A stretch of 64,000 nt of DNA from assembly GCA_958295665.1 (NCBI GenBank), contig OY282559.1, positions 253,327,461 to 253,391,460 of the forward strand, read 5' to 3'. Of this stretch, positions 1-10,151 are shown piece by piece (within the stretch, counting starts at the first letter, position 1; every line of letters begins with the position of its first letter). Under the pieces are notes generated by a model. That model was not told where the DNA came from. It ran no database searches and saw only the letters and a list, made by a program, of their open reading frames with translations. A program made the position numbers and the translations under genes. The stretch comes from Tipula vernalis. Lineage: Eukaryota; Arthropoda; Insecta; Diptera; Tipulidae.

Positions 1-339
1 GCCCCCATGGTCATTGGGGCCCAAGATATTTATCAATAGCGTCCGAATATTAGATTAAGCTTAAATTAGACCACACCTTCAAATTAGCAAGAATGGTGGT
101 ATAATTTTTAGAGAATTAAGAAGTTGTTTCTGTCACTGTCGGGTGTTTTCTTAAGACAGACGTATTAAGTTCTTCACCGTTGCTGAAGATTATTGTCTGA
201 GTAACTACAAGTAATGTTACTCCCTAGAAATAAAAATCCCTCTAGGTTCTGACAGATTTTTAGATTTAGGCTGCGATCGAATTCTCGAGTAAATCTGCTA
301 AATTTGTTAAATGCATTTACCTTTTTTTATGGAGGGTAA

Positions 340-867
340 GGTTAGGTTAGGTTAGGTTTGTGTGGCGGTCCACTAGGACTAGGCATAGACACAAAATTGG
401 TCCGTAGCCATACCAAAATAATTATTTCCTCCAACTCATTGGAACCATTTTGAGCTGTTAACAAAGCGCTGGATACCCCTGACGTCCATCCTACAGAGGT
501 CCGGCAGGTCTTTGAAGAGGGGTTCCCCTAGAAACTTTAGTCTATTTCGTGCCAGACGAGGGCAGGTGCAAAGAAGATGAAGTACTGTCTCTTCCTCCTC
601 TTCGTCCTCGCAACTACGACAGTAGTCATGTGAGAAGACACCAAGTCTACTCGCATGCCTCCCTATGAGACAGTGCCCCGTAATCACTCCAACAACCACA
701 CTGATCTGACTTCGCAGAAGTGAGATCAGCTGCTTGGATTTCGGCAAGTCCAACTTTGGCCAGACCTGCCGAGTTATTACGCAAGAAGTGATACTTGACC
801 ATCTGTCATTCGTCAGCTTGCTAGCTTCTTCCTGAAGCAGCAGTTTGCATACCGCAAGAGGCATTTC
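340..867 (-). mobile_element. 5'-truncated non-LTR retrotransposon with TTAGG-like tail
   Basis: A dead-on-arrival insertion on the minus strand. It is flanked by an exact 11-bp target duplication (ATGGAGGGTAA at 329-339 and 868-878). Its 3' end is three units of the pentamer CCTAA, read on the plus strand as GGTTA repeats at 340-355. Only the extreme C-terminus of the pol protein and the 3' UTR remain. The 3' UTR shares GTTCCAAT and a GGACCG segment with the longer element at 35237-38756, so both belong to related families of an RNase H-bearing non-LTR clade (I/LOA-like; exact clade not certain). Confidence 0.85.
436..867 (-). pseudogene. C-terminal fragment of non-LTR retrotransposon pol
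   Basis: About 144 residues in one open frame that begin at the truncation point. The fragment carries the post-RNase-H region with TGHCLIGRHA and the cysteine-histidine cluster CRSC...HLLCTCP, and it ends with SSKWFQ and a stop. The same motifs (TGHCLFGEHA, FCSCP, SSKWFQ) appear in frame-shifted form at 38400-38662. There is no RT, endonuclease or promoter, so it cannot be functional. The frame continues 13 codons into flanking DNA (to 906), which is accidental. Confidence 0.8.
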
Positions 868-1155
868 ATGGAGGGTAAACGAAATAAAAAATGGTAAATG
901 TTTCATGTTTATATACTTTGTTCTTTATTGTTATAAGAATTGTATGTGTATAAAATAGAAAAATGCATAATTGAAATGATATGGATTGATTTATTTGTAA
1001 TACATTCTGTCAAAAAGTACCGGAATTGTTAAATAAAACACAAATTTTAAGTTCAATCATAAAAATTTATTTTGTCACTCTCAAAGTATTCCCCATTAGA
1101 GGATATACACGTATGGCAGCGTTTTTCCAATCGAAACATTTTTTATAGACACTGT

Positions 1156-1312
1156 CCAGGGCCCAAATTCCGGATCAATGACAAATGAGAATGAGAAATG
1201 ACTTTATGTTTTATTTCGCCTACTCTAAATAAAAATGCAACCGACTAGTTGAAATAAAAAATCAAGTCATTTCTCATTATCATTTGTCACCGAACCGGAA
1301 TTCAGGCCCTGG
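1156..1312. mobile_element. ~155-bp MITE nested in mariner
   Basis: Present here but absent from the sister mariner at 50.2 kb. The ends are inverted repeats: CAGGGCCCAAATTCCGG at the left pairs with CCGGAATTCAGGCCCTG at the right. Inside these, AATGACAAATGAGAATGAGAAATGAC pairs with the block just before the right end. It has no coding capacity. The family is not recognised. Confidence 0.75.
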
Positions 1313-1365
1313 TGGGTCTTCAGTTCGCGCGCCGTATTTTGTTTTATGGCTTCAATGGAGTCAAA

Positions 1366-1550
1366 ACTCGAAATTGTGATTCATATATAAAACACATGCG
1401 GCATGGACATTTTCCTATATATGGGGAATTTCTTCCACCTGCTTATACCCATTCGGAAATATTCCCTTAGTACCGAAAAAATTTAATTTTTATGAATTTT
1501 GACAGATGTACACATGTGGAAAATGGATGTGGAATTCGAGAATAGGGCCC
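1366..1550. mobile_element. second small insertion in the same mariner
   Basis: Sequence between the mariner blocks TGGAGTCAAAAC and GCTAAATCAGGCG that has no counterpart in the mariner at 50.3 kb. It has imperfect inverted ends: CTCGAAATT...GCGGCATGGACATTTTCC pairs with GGAAAATGGATGTGGAATTCGAG. This looks like another MITE. The exact boundaries are uncertain by a few bases. Confidence 0.5.
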
Positions 1551-2798
1551 CTGGTGCTAAATCAGGCGAATGTGGTGGTTGATCGATGGTATTTATTGAG
1601 TTGTTGGCCTTATATTCGTTCACAATCGTAACTCGGTGTGATGGCGCGTTATCGTCGTGTAAAGTCTACGAGTTTTTTTCCCATAATTCCGGTCACTTTT
1701 TTCGCATCAGCCTAAGAAATTTCGTTTGTAACACAAAATTTAAGGCAAACTCTTTGTTCAATAATTTCGTGCACCAATGAGATCGACCGACTTATTCAAC
1801 TGCTCTAAACAAACTGGTTGACAGATCGCGCTCAATGTTGGCATCATAATGAAAGATAGGCCTACTTAAATTAACAATTCCCGTTACTTTTTTGACACAA
1901 TGTATAAGTTTTAGACTCCAAACATACTCCTTTTGGACTTCAAGTTCAACCTTTTACAAATCAAATTAAGTTTTGATTAGAAAATGTTGAATATGATTTG
2001 AAAAAGGATGAACCTAATTTATAAAAGAGAGCTAATTGCTACTAAGCAGTTAGCGAAGAATCATTGTGATGTTCATAAAAATCAAGAAGAAATAAATTGT
2101 TGAAACTTTTTTCTTAGAAAAATATCTAACCATGACTAAAAACAATTTCGCTCAAGCGGCTTTGCTTTAGAGAAGGAATCAATGGATATTTGAACCAAAC
2201 TAGTCAGTCTCTGTAATAAATTAGCGTTCGTTCGGCATCGGCTTTTAGTATCTCGTTTACGGCTGTTTCTGATTACCGGTAAACAGTAAATGCAAATTGA
2301 ACTAACTGTCAATCGGAAGGTGTTTTTTTTGTTTGTTGTCGTCGATATTCTCTTAATTTTGGAAATTCTCGTCGCTTCCCGATTTCATATGCCCTTTTCG
2401 CGGATTAAATCTAGATATTTTAGCTTCTGATCACTTTTTAAATTTTCTCGAGATTTTTGAAGTTTAGCATGGAGATGACACGCATAATGTTCGAGGCTTA
2501 ATTGGTGATTTGGTGTTTCGAAACTGTGAAGTTATTCGAAATTATCGAGATTATTCGGATCTTGGTTTTACTAACAGGCTTACCGAAATTAGTCATTAAT
2601 ATCCAGAATTTTCCGTATTATTGAAATTGTTCGAGATCAATCGAGATTCATATAATACAAAGATTATTCGAATTTTTCTGGGGTAATCGAGATTATTCCA
2701 CGGTTTATTCTAGATTTCTTAAGTTTTTCGACAATTTTAGGATTACTCGAGATTTTCGAATTTATTCGAATTTTGTATGGTAATGTTTTAAGCTTATA

Positions 2799-4043
2799 CA
2801 GGTTGGTTGAAAAGAATTGAAAGCAAAAATGAAAGAATGTGAATTTTTTAATGAAATTAGTTTTTTTATTCAATGTAGTCTCCCTCAACTTCAATACACT
2901 TATTCCAATGATCCTCCAATAATTTTATACCATCTCTGTAATGATTTTCCGGAAGCTCTGCAAAACACTGTTCCACAGCTGCAATAGCTTCTTCATTCCA
3001 CGAAGGGATTGTTTCAGGTTTCTGAAGAGATAGTGGGAGCCAAATCTGGTGAATACGGTGAATGTTCAAGCAATTCGTACTTTAATTCGTTCAATTTAGC
3101 CATCGTCAAATGACTCGTGTGAACACGTGCATTATCCTGATGAAAAATTATTTTTTTCTTCTGTAAAGCGGGTCTTTTTTCACGAATTTTTTATCCAACT
3201 AATTAATTGTTTTACCTTTTTTAAGATAATCAATCAACAAAATCCCTTTTGCATCCCAAAAAACTGATGCCATGACCTATTTTGCCGATCGTTCTGACTT
3301 CACCTGTTTGGAAGCTGAACAACACCAGCTTCAGTCCACTGTAAACGTTCATGTTTCAGTTTAGGATCATGGTGGTAAATCCAAGTCTCATCCATGGTTA
3401 TAAATCATCGCACCAAATCGGTTTTATTCTGCTTAAAACGCTTCAAATTACGCTGAGAAATTTGTTTTCGATTCAGTTTTTGTTAAATTGTTAACGAATG
3501 CGGCACCAGTTTTCCAAACAGTTTTTTCATACATAATTCTTCATGTAAAATATGGAGTACTCATTCGTCCGAGATGCCTATGATATCAGCAATTTCACGC
3601 TTAGTCAAACTTAGATCTTCGCAAACAGTATTATACACTTGCTCAATGATTTCTGGTATTGTTGCAATTTTTGGACGTCCACTCTATGGTTCATCTTCAA
3701 CGCATGAACGACGACATTTAAACTCTAAAACCCATCAATGCACAGTTGGAAATGAAGGAGCAGATTCCTTAAATACTTTTACCATTTTTATATGAATTTC
3801 TGTTGCTGATAAACCGTCCGAAACAAAGAATTTTATCACTGCACGATATTCGGTTTTTTCCATTGTAAACGAACACACTGACACGTCAACTTCTACTGAC
3901 TTGTAAGTAAATAATGAATTGCCAGATCAAAATAAAAATTTTTATGTGTTCACAAATGAAAGATGAAATATTAAAATGGCGTATAAATTTTGATGCCTCT
4001 ACTGGTTAATAGGTGTCACTTTCAATACTCTTCAACCAACCTG
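2799..4043 (-). mobile_element. mariner element with intact ends
   Basis: The ends CAGGTTGGTTGAAAAGAATTG and (reverse complement of the right end) CAGGTTGGTTGAAGAGTATTG are near-identical inverted repeats, each next to a TA. The length of 1245 bp is usual for mariner. The CAGGTTGG start resembles the irritans-type (Himar-like) mariners, which is my basis for the subfamily guess. It is inserted in the hAT-like repeat described at 1-4190. Confidence 0.9.
2866..3863 (-). pseudogene. mariner transposase, disrupted
   Basis: Read on the minus strand from the ATG at 3863 to the TAA at 2868-2866, about 330 codons, the usual length for mariner. The N-terminal helix-turn-helix region and SGRPKIA linker are recognisable near 3680, TMDETWIYHHDP (first catalytic Asp) near 3390, HQDNARVHTS (second Asp) near 3140, and SPYSPDLAP (third Asp) near 3065. 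The C-terminus carries the typical mariner DHWNKCIEVEGDY ending. Several frameshifts and stops interrupt the frame, so it is inactive. The catalytic residues themselves are still visible. Confidence 0.85.
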
Positions 4044-4439
4044 TATTTAGGATATTTGAAATTATTGAGGATAACTCAAATTATTCAAGAATGTTCAGAT
4101 TATTAACATTCACATTGTAGAATATTCAAGATACTTTGAAAATTCGACATTTTTGAGATTATTTCGAAATTATTGATATTATTTGTTTCGTGTCAGGTTT
4201 CATTATCACATTCCTTTCATATAAAATACTATTTGGTTAGCATCGTAAAATTGTCTATTTCTCTATTCAATAACGAATTTAAGCGACATTTTGATTTATT
4301 TTAATTACTGGTGAAAACTTCAGGTAAATGGAAAATCGCAAAGTTTACTGATAAATGATAAAGGGTTTCACCGGTAAAGAAACTATCTTCCACTGCATTA
4401 GTTGTAACGAAATCCTCCAAGGGATTACGTTAACAGACA

Positions 4440-5600
4440 TGAGAATAGCGGTCTGATGCGGTATAGTAACTGGCTAGAGCTCACAGTGCGGCGTGGGGTT
4501 TTCAGACATAAACTCATGCTTGAATAACCGCAAAACAATAAAATTGGAGGGACAAAGGAAATTAAAATTAAGTTGCCACGGCCTCAGCGGCAAAAATAAA
4601 ATGATAAGCTGGGAGTGATCGATCCGGAGTGACCGTCTCAATCCCAGGCGATCACCGCCGTGACTGCCACACGGGCCTCCCCTCATCGGCCCGCCTACTG
4701 GGATGCTGTTTCCCAGTCGCGACGGCTACCGATGCCATTTATGAGGCAAGGACGCCCGCATGACAATCCCAGCGACAATCCCCCGGAACGGAGACCGTCA
4801 CCCGACGCGATCAACTCATATGGCGTGCCGCCCTCCAGCACAGCCTGTCCTGGAGGAACGAACGGCACGCACGGAAAAGGGTGGAAAAGGGCCGACCCTT
4901 CACATGACCACACCCCACATCATCCGATCAATTATTTGTTTACACGCACATGGTGCGGCGTAGCACACTACAGTAAGAAATTCAAAGTAAAAATTTTAGG
5001 TTATGGTAAAAGAGAAAAAATTTAAAATTAAACAAGATAAATTACGTTAAAACTGATTCTACGTTAATGTTAAGTTTCACTTTCACTATCACTGTTTTAA
5101 GAAAATTAAGGAAAACACAAAATTACCTGAAAGAAATGAACCGTTATGGGGGTCGAACCACACCCAAAAACGGACAACCGAGCAGAAGTGAAGAGAAAAA
5201 TAACGGAAATTCCAAACGCAATCAATCAAAATGACGGGAAAAAAAATATAACCGGACAATAATTGCGCTGAGTGGGGTTTTCACCAAATCGGTGCACCAC
5301 CACGAAACGCCGAAAACAAACGGTAAAAATAATAATATATATGTACAATATAATGAAAATAGAAAGGAGAAACAACCTGTTACAAACTTAAACAACTAAA
5401 ATTTACTTAGCCAGATTGTTTATCCCTTAATTGTTTTACCTTGTTGTTTTAAAGGCCCGTCCGACCAACCCGCAAACAGCGCCGACGCAGGATCCCAATG
5501 GACACAATACTTTTCTTTTTTGACCTGCTGACCTCCTCCGGTCACTCAGGTCTGGAACAGCTCACAGCGCCGTCGCAGGATCCCCCTCCATACGGTTATA
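4440..5600. other. GC-rich block of unknown nature
   Basis: This stretch is far richer in G and C than everything around it, especially at 4600-4960 and 5455-5600. Open frames of 121 and 72 codons overlap on opposite strands, as expected from GC richness alone, and I recognise no domain in them. A near-duplicate pair CAGCGCCGACGCAGGATCCC (5486) and CAGCGCCGTCGCAGGATCCC (5567) lies 81 bp apart. It could be a fragment of an LTR element or of a foreign element. There is no protein evidence. Confidence 0.3.
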
Positions 5601-7400
5601 CGTGATTCATTGGTAGGTTGCTGCTACCAAATCACGCACACACTTGATTGCCAGAATTGGTGTTTTAACACCAACGAAATCAATGGCAATCGCAAAAGAA
5701 AACTGTGCAAAGAGACAACACAGCTTCGACACAGCACACTTCCCAATGACATTAATAGATTTCTCGTAATTTTTGTTTTTTTTTTAACACTTTTCACTTG
5801 TATACTAAATTTACGAACTACGTACTGTAATATATATTCGCCAGCAAAAAAATAACCAATATAAATGCAATCAGACCATAATTTTGAAAGTCTGTCACAA
5901 CAATGGTTTCTTTTTATTTTTTATTGTTTTACACACTTTACACATAGATTATCAAATATATATTGATCTGTTACATTACTGTTTAATTTTTTTTTTTCTT
6001 AATTTTTATTTAATTTTCATAACAATAGAAAAAAAATAATTATTTCTTAAACACTAGATAACAAACTTTTTGATTTGATTTTTTTTCAAAATTTTAATAA
6101 TAGCATGACAATTTACTAAAACTCCACTCTTGACTATCATGGTCAAAAATCAAAACCGGACTCTTCTTTTTTATATACAAAAAAAAAAAAAAAACAAGAC
6201 TCGACTGTCTTATCCCGAACTCAAAACTAGACTAACTCATCAAAAAAAAAATATTTTACATCAATCAAATAAAAAATCAGAAATTTTTTCCCCCTCCTAT
6301 TTTCCACTTCGCATCGTTGTTCGTCCCACTCGTTGCATTTGTGCACATGTTCATCATTTATTTATTTTTATTTTTTTTTTATTATTGTAAAATCTTTATT
6401 GACATGTATATTGTTTTTTTTTATGTACACAAATACAACGAATAAGACAAACAACGACGACGAACACATGTACATACTTATCTGTACGGCCGCATCGGAT
6501 TCATGTCTAATACACCGATCGGTTCTATCCCCACTCAGAGCAAATATCACGCGTTAATTTAAGCCAATGATACCAGAAAGAAAAATAGAATATTCCAGAT
6601 TGAATATTTTAATAACCATAAATATTCCATCTCATACTACATAATACATGTACACACACCAACTCGCAAGAGATATATATGTTTGTACATGACAATATAG
6701 AAAACAAGTAAATGAAAAAAAAAATTTAAAATATGTTTACATAACAATCGAAGGGAACATTGGATTTAAATTCGGAAATCATAAAAGCGAGCATAGGTAT
6801 AAACACCATGGTGGTCATGGTATTTTATAACGATAACAAAATTCAAATTATTTGAGCGTTTGGAATTTTCGAAAAAAAATTTTCACTGTTCCAAGTGGAG
6901 ACGTATGCCAGTCGTAACATAGTTGAGAATTTTTTCGGTCTGCAGGGTCTAAATATCAATTTGTAAACATTAAAATTTGCACAATTTTTTAAATCCTCCT
7001 CTCGAAATCAGATAATTTTAAACAATACGATGCTGGAGGCTAGAAAAAAATAAGGATTTTGAGGGACCCAAGAAAAATTTTGCGGGGGCCCCAAAATTTA
7101 TAATTAAGCCATTGAGCAGTATTAATGTAAATATTGTAAATATGTTATGTTAGTATTAATGTAAATATTATAAATATAAATGTATCAACTTTTTCAATCG
7201 CCACTGAAAAACGGAAATTTCTTTTACATTTATCCAATACTAAAATTCAACGGACTTTTTAGTTCGATTATTTCAAACGGAAACGCGTCGGCGCTGCAGA
7301 TTTTCAGTACACTTCTTCTTATTTGAAATACATATGTTGACGATGACGGTCCATTTTAACTCTATAGTCAAAGGTATAATGTATGAGTGTGTGGTGATGG
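5600..7400. other. no gene recognised; A/T tracts
   Basis: AT-rich with several A or T homopolymers (for example 6178-6194). The short open frames here have no recognisable domain. A fragment at about 7050-7100 (GGGGGCCCCAAAATTTATAA) resembles the GC-rich start of the hAT-like repeats at base 1 and 21360 and is probably another decayed terminus. Confidence 0.4.
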
Positions 7401-7429
7401 TGGTCGATGATCGTAATCTCGTCCGTATA

Positions 7430-8138
7430 TGAGTGGCATTCTCGTTGTAATGGCGGCCGACGCACCTTCTACGAAAAGTAACCCTCGATAAAACAAGGTT
7501 TCAACCGATCCAATGAAATGTTCGACTCGACGCCCTTCATCAGGACTGTGAAATATTTTTCCGACCGGGGCAATACCGCGTCGCGAGATCCTTGAATACA
7601 AAGATTTTTGGTTTGTAAACGTGTCGTGATGGCGCTGTCGGCTGGATATTCCTGAAAAATTCTTGAATTTGTGAGACAACTTGATTTTGAGTTGTAAATG
7701 TTGATGGCTGTATCATATCTCCGGGCAGGCGTAATTTCTCGCCATACACCAACTCAGCTGATGTAACCTCGAAATCGTCCCGAAAAGCGGTTCTCAAACC
7801 TAACAGTACGAGTGGCAATGATCTGGTCCACCGCGGGTCGTTGACACACATTATAGCCGTTTTTAAGCTGCGGTGCCACCGTTCAACCATCCCGTTGCAT
7901 GCCGGGTTATAGGCCATCAACTAATCGTACTAATTTTGCATTTTTGACAGTTTGCGCAATATTTTGCCCATTGCTGTACGTCTTTGTTGAGCGCTGGCCA
8001 CACAAACGTGCTCCTGATCAGTTTGGTTGAACTTCGTATCACCGGATGCGATACATTGTGAAATACTTCGAATACCTGACGTCGAAATGCTTCGGGAACG
8101 TATAGCCTTGGAGTACCAGTTGAAACATCGCAGTACAA
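7430..8138 (-). pseudogene. Gypsy integrase with catalytic core deleted
   Basis: The frame at 8138-7917 holds the N-terminal HHCC zinc-binding domain (VFHNVSHP...CANCQKCK). Immediately after it, at about 7917-7925, the sequence jumps to AYNPACNGMVERWHRSLK, which in intact integrases lies near the third catalytic residue (the Glu in MVERWHR). The first two core aspartates and the roughly 100 residues around them are missing. A second deletion or shift lies near 7560, after FVFKDLA. The final DRLKPCF motif is in another frame. Confidence 0.8.
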
Positions 8139-8175
8139 ATATTTGTCCGCCCGAACACTGGCATTTTCTCGAGTT

Positions 8176-8835
8176 TTAGGCTGTTTTTTTTTCGATCAGT
8201 GCTTTGAGATCGTCGTCTTGTTGTTCGTCCGCCATGCGCGAATAATCCATGCTGCATGTAATCGTCAGTGCATCGACACGAGACAGAGCATCTATTACTA
8301 CATTATCCTTGCCGGAAACGTGCTGTATGCTGGTCGTAAATTGTGCTATCAGATCGAGATGCCTGCGCTGTCGGGGTGATACTTTCTCCAGGTTTTGATT
8401 CAGGGCGAACGTGACGGGTTTGTGGTCGGTATATAGGATAAATTCCCGGCCGTCGACGAAGTGTTTTAAGTGTTTAATTGCTGCGTACGCTGCCAACAAC
8501 TCCCTGTCGTACGTGCTGTAATTTTTCTCCGTGCTTGTGAGCTTTCGTGAAAAGAAGCTTAAAGGTTGCCATCCCTGTGTTGTTAGCTGCTGTACTACCG
8601 CTCCGATCGCTTGATTTGATGAGTCGACCATGATCGTCAATTTGTGTTCCGACGATGGGTGAACTAAATGAACGGCCTCTTCTAGGCGTCTTTTACAGTG
8701 CTCGAATGCTTGGTTTGAGTCGTCGCACCAAGTGATGTTGTTGTTGTCGTTCTTCTTCTTGCCTTTGAGAAACTCGTACAATTTTGTTTGGTCCAGAGCC
8801 GCGCCGGGAAGAAAAATGCGATAATAGTTTAACAT
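8176..8835 (-). pseudogene. Gypsy RNase H domain and tether to integrase
   Basis: 219 codons open on the minus strand. MLNYYRIFLP is the RT thumb. Then come the RNase H motifs VDSSNQAIGAVV (catalytic Asp), YDRELLAAYAAIKHLKHFVDG (Glu), LYTDHKPVTFAL (Asp) and HVSGKDNVVIDALSR (Asp). All catalytic acids of the RNase H-like fold are visible. The end of the frame diverges before the integrase zinc-binding region. Confidence 0.85.
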
Positions 8836-8849
8836 ACCTAAGAATCGCT

Positions 8850-9730
8850 GGACGCCTTTAGTGGTTGTTGGCCGTGAGAAACTCGTTATTGCTTCTACCC
8901 GAGATTGGGCCCGACGAATGCCCGCGGCTGCTATATCGAATCCCAGAAAACTTACCTATCTGTTTTTCAGCGAATATGCATTTGCTCATGTTTATCACCA
9001 AGCCAGCGTCCTGTAAGCGTTGAAACACTATTTTTAAGTGTTCCATGTGCTGGTCTAGATTCTGTGATGCGACTAAAATGTCGTCAATGTACGGAAATGT
9101 AAATTTCGTATCGCGGAAAATTGAGTGAATTAGCCGTTGGAATGTTTGAGCCGCATTCCGCAATCCAAACGTCATACGGTGGAACTCAAACAAACCAAAT
9201 GGGGTACACATTGCTGTCTTCTCGATGTCATCCTTACTGATCGGGATCTGGTGATACGGCCGCACGAGGTCAATTTTTGAGAAATATTGGCAGCCGTCGA
9301 GTTGATGACTGAAGTCGGTGACAAATGGTATTGGATACCGATCGATCTTCGTTTTTCGATTCATTTCGCGGTAGTCTCCGCATAGTCTCCATCCGCCGTC
9401 CTATTTCCTTGTGATATGTAGGGGACTAGCCCAGTTGCTTTTTGACGGCCGGCAGACACCTTGGCTCAACCATAGATCGATTTCTTGTTTGGCTATTTTC
9501 ATTTTTTCAATGTTAAGGCGTCGTACCTTTGCTGAACATGGTTCGCCCGTTGTTTGGATTTTGTGCTCGACGTTGTGCTTGATCGTATTGAGCGACGGTG
9601 TCTCGCGTAAGACTGGTCCGAAATTATGCAGCAGATTGCGAATTTGTGGGTTATTAGTGTCCAATTTGACTGTTGTCAGTTGATATGAAGGCAAAGCAAC
9701 GGGGGTTCCGGATATTGACAGAGAAGTCAA
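8850..9730 (-). pseudogene. Gypsy reverse transcriptase
   Basis: The N-terminal part (9730-9401) carries the entry motif with QGVCRPSKSNWASPLHI. The catalytic part (9364 down) has FSKIDL, HQIPI, TPFGLFEF, FGLRNAAQTFQRL and the active site YIDDILVA. A stop at about 9400 and frameshifts near 8950 and 8860 break it. FSKIDLVRPYHQI has V-R where the family normally has A-R, and ITRK precedes the break. It would have copied the element RNA into DNA when intact. Confidence 0.85.
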
Positions 9731-10151
9731 CCTCTTGCCCTTAACGTCGGGTCGATCAACCTCTTACCCTTAACGTCGACTAGTAGACCGTAGTTTAGTA
9801 GGAAGTCTGCTCCGATGATGCATCTATCAACGTTTGCGATTGTGAACTTCCATGTGAATGCTCGACGTAGGCCCAAATTTAAGACCAATTCCTTCGCACC
9901 AAACGTGTCTATTGATGTAGAATTTGCGGCGAATAATTTTAGATTTGACTTTGTTGTTTTTCTCGTGACGTTAGGGGTACGACGGACAGTTCGGCTCCCG
10001 TATCGATGAGAAATTGCTGTTTTGTTACCGTTTCGATTACAATTAGGCGGCATGAATGGCTGCTGTCACTTGCCACGAATAGTGAAGAGCCTCTTGGTTT
10101 TCCGCCCCGGGCGAAATCCGATCCTGTTCGAACTTGCACGGTTTGTTGCAT
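9727..10151 (-). pseudogene. Gypsy retropepsin (aspartic protease) region
   Basis: Two overlapping minus-strand frames. The first holds the active site FLIDTGAELSVVP (catalytic Asp near 10002) and breaks shortly after. The second continues the fold with IIGADFLLNYGLLVD, the usual C-terminal protease motif. A frameshift between them near 9945-10000 breaks the gene. A 30-bp near-direct repeat (CAACCTCTTGCCCTTAACGT at 9729 and CAACCTCTTACCCTTAACGT at 9759) sits at the junction with the RT frame. Confidence 0.75.

Larger units (their letters stand above)
1003..1902 (-). mobile_element. mariner element, internally deleted and carrying two insertions
   Basis: Terminal inverted repeats CATTCTGTCAAAAAGTACCG at the left and, as reverse complement, CATTGTGTCAAAAAAGTAAC at the right, with TA on both sides. 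The minus strand encodes broken mariner transposase. The C-terminal tryptophan-rich end is near the left side. The block around 1560-1680 reads (with breaks) DNAPS.RATFVNEY...SPDLA, the second and third catalytic aspartates of a D34D mariner. It aligns along its length with 50099-50777, which lacks the inserts at 1156-1312 and about 1366-1550. The insertion site is recognisable because the uninterrupted site is at about 21650. Confidence 0.85.
1..4190 (+). mobile_element. hAT-like interspersed repeat, copy 1 (interrupted)
   Basis: Patches of this stretch (about 1-330, 880-1000, 1905-2795 and 4046-4190) align in the same order and orientation with 21350-22870. Shared blocks include the GATGTTCATAAAAATCAAGA region (2070 and 21820), the CTTCCCGATTTCAT block (about 2375 and 22068) and the GTTCGAGATCAATCGAGATTC block (2630 and 22475). 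The second copy has CAGTGGCG-type ends and a lysine-rich open frame, so I infer a non-autonomous or decayed hAT-type DNA transposon. The left end is outside the window. The copy is split by one non-LTR insertion and two mariner insertions, so it is older than those. Confidence 0.6.

Noticed and set aside
338..358. TTAGG repeats as a telomere or internal telomeric site
   Set aside because: They are bounded by the element's target duplication and are the 3' tail of the non-LTR insertion; the same applies at 38735-38756.
4660..5025. 121-codon open frame as a gene
   Set aside because: Frames of similar length overlap it on the other strand and in another frame; GC richness explains the lack of stops and no domain is seen.
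5147..5166. TGGGGGTCGAACCACACCC as an LTR-element primer binding site or a tRNA T-arm
   Set aside because: The distance from the T-loop-like GGTTCGA to the CCA end is too short for a tRNA 3' end, and no LTR pair flanks it.
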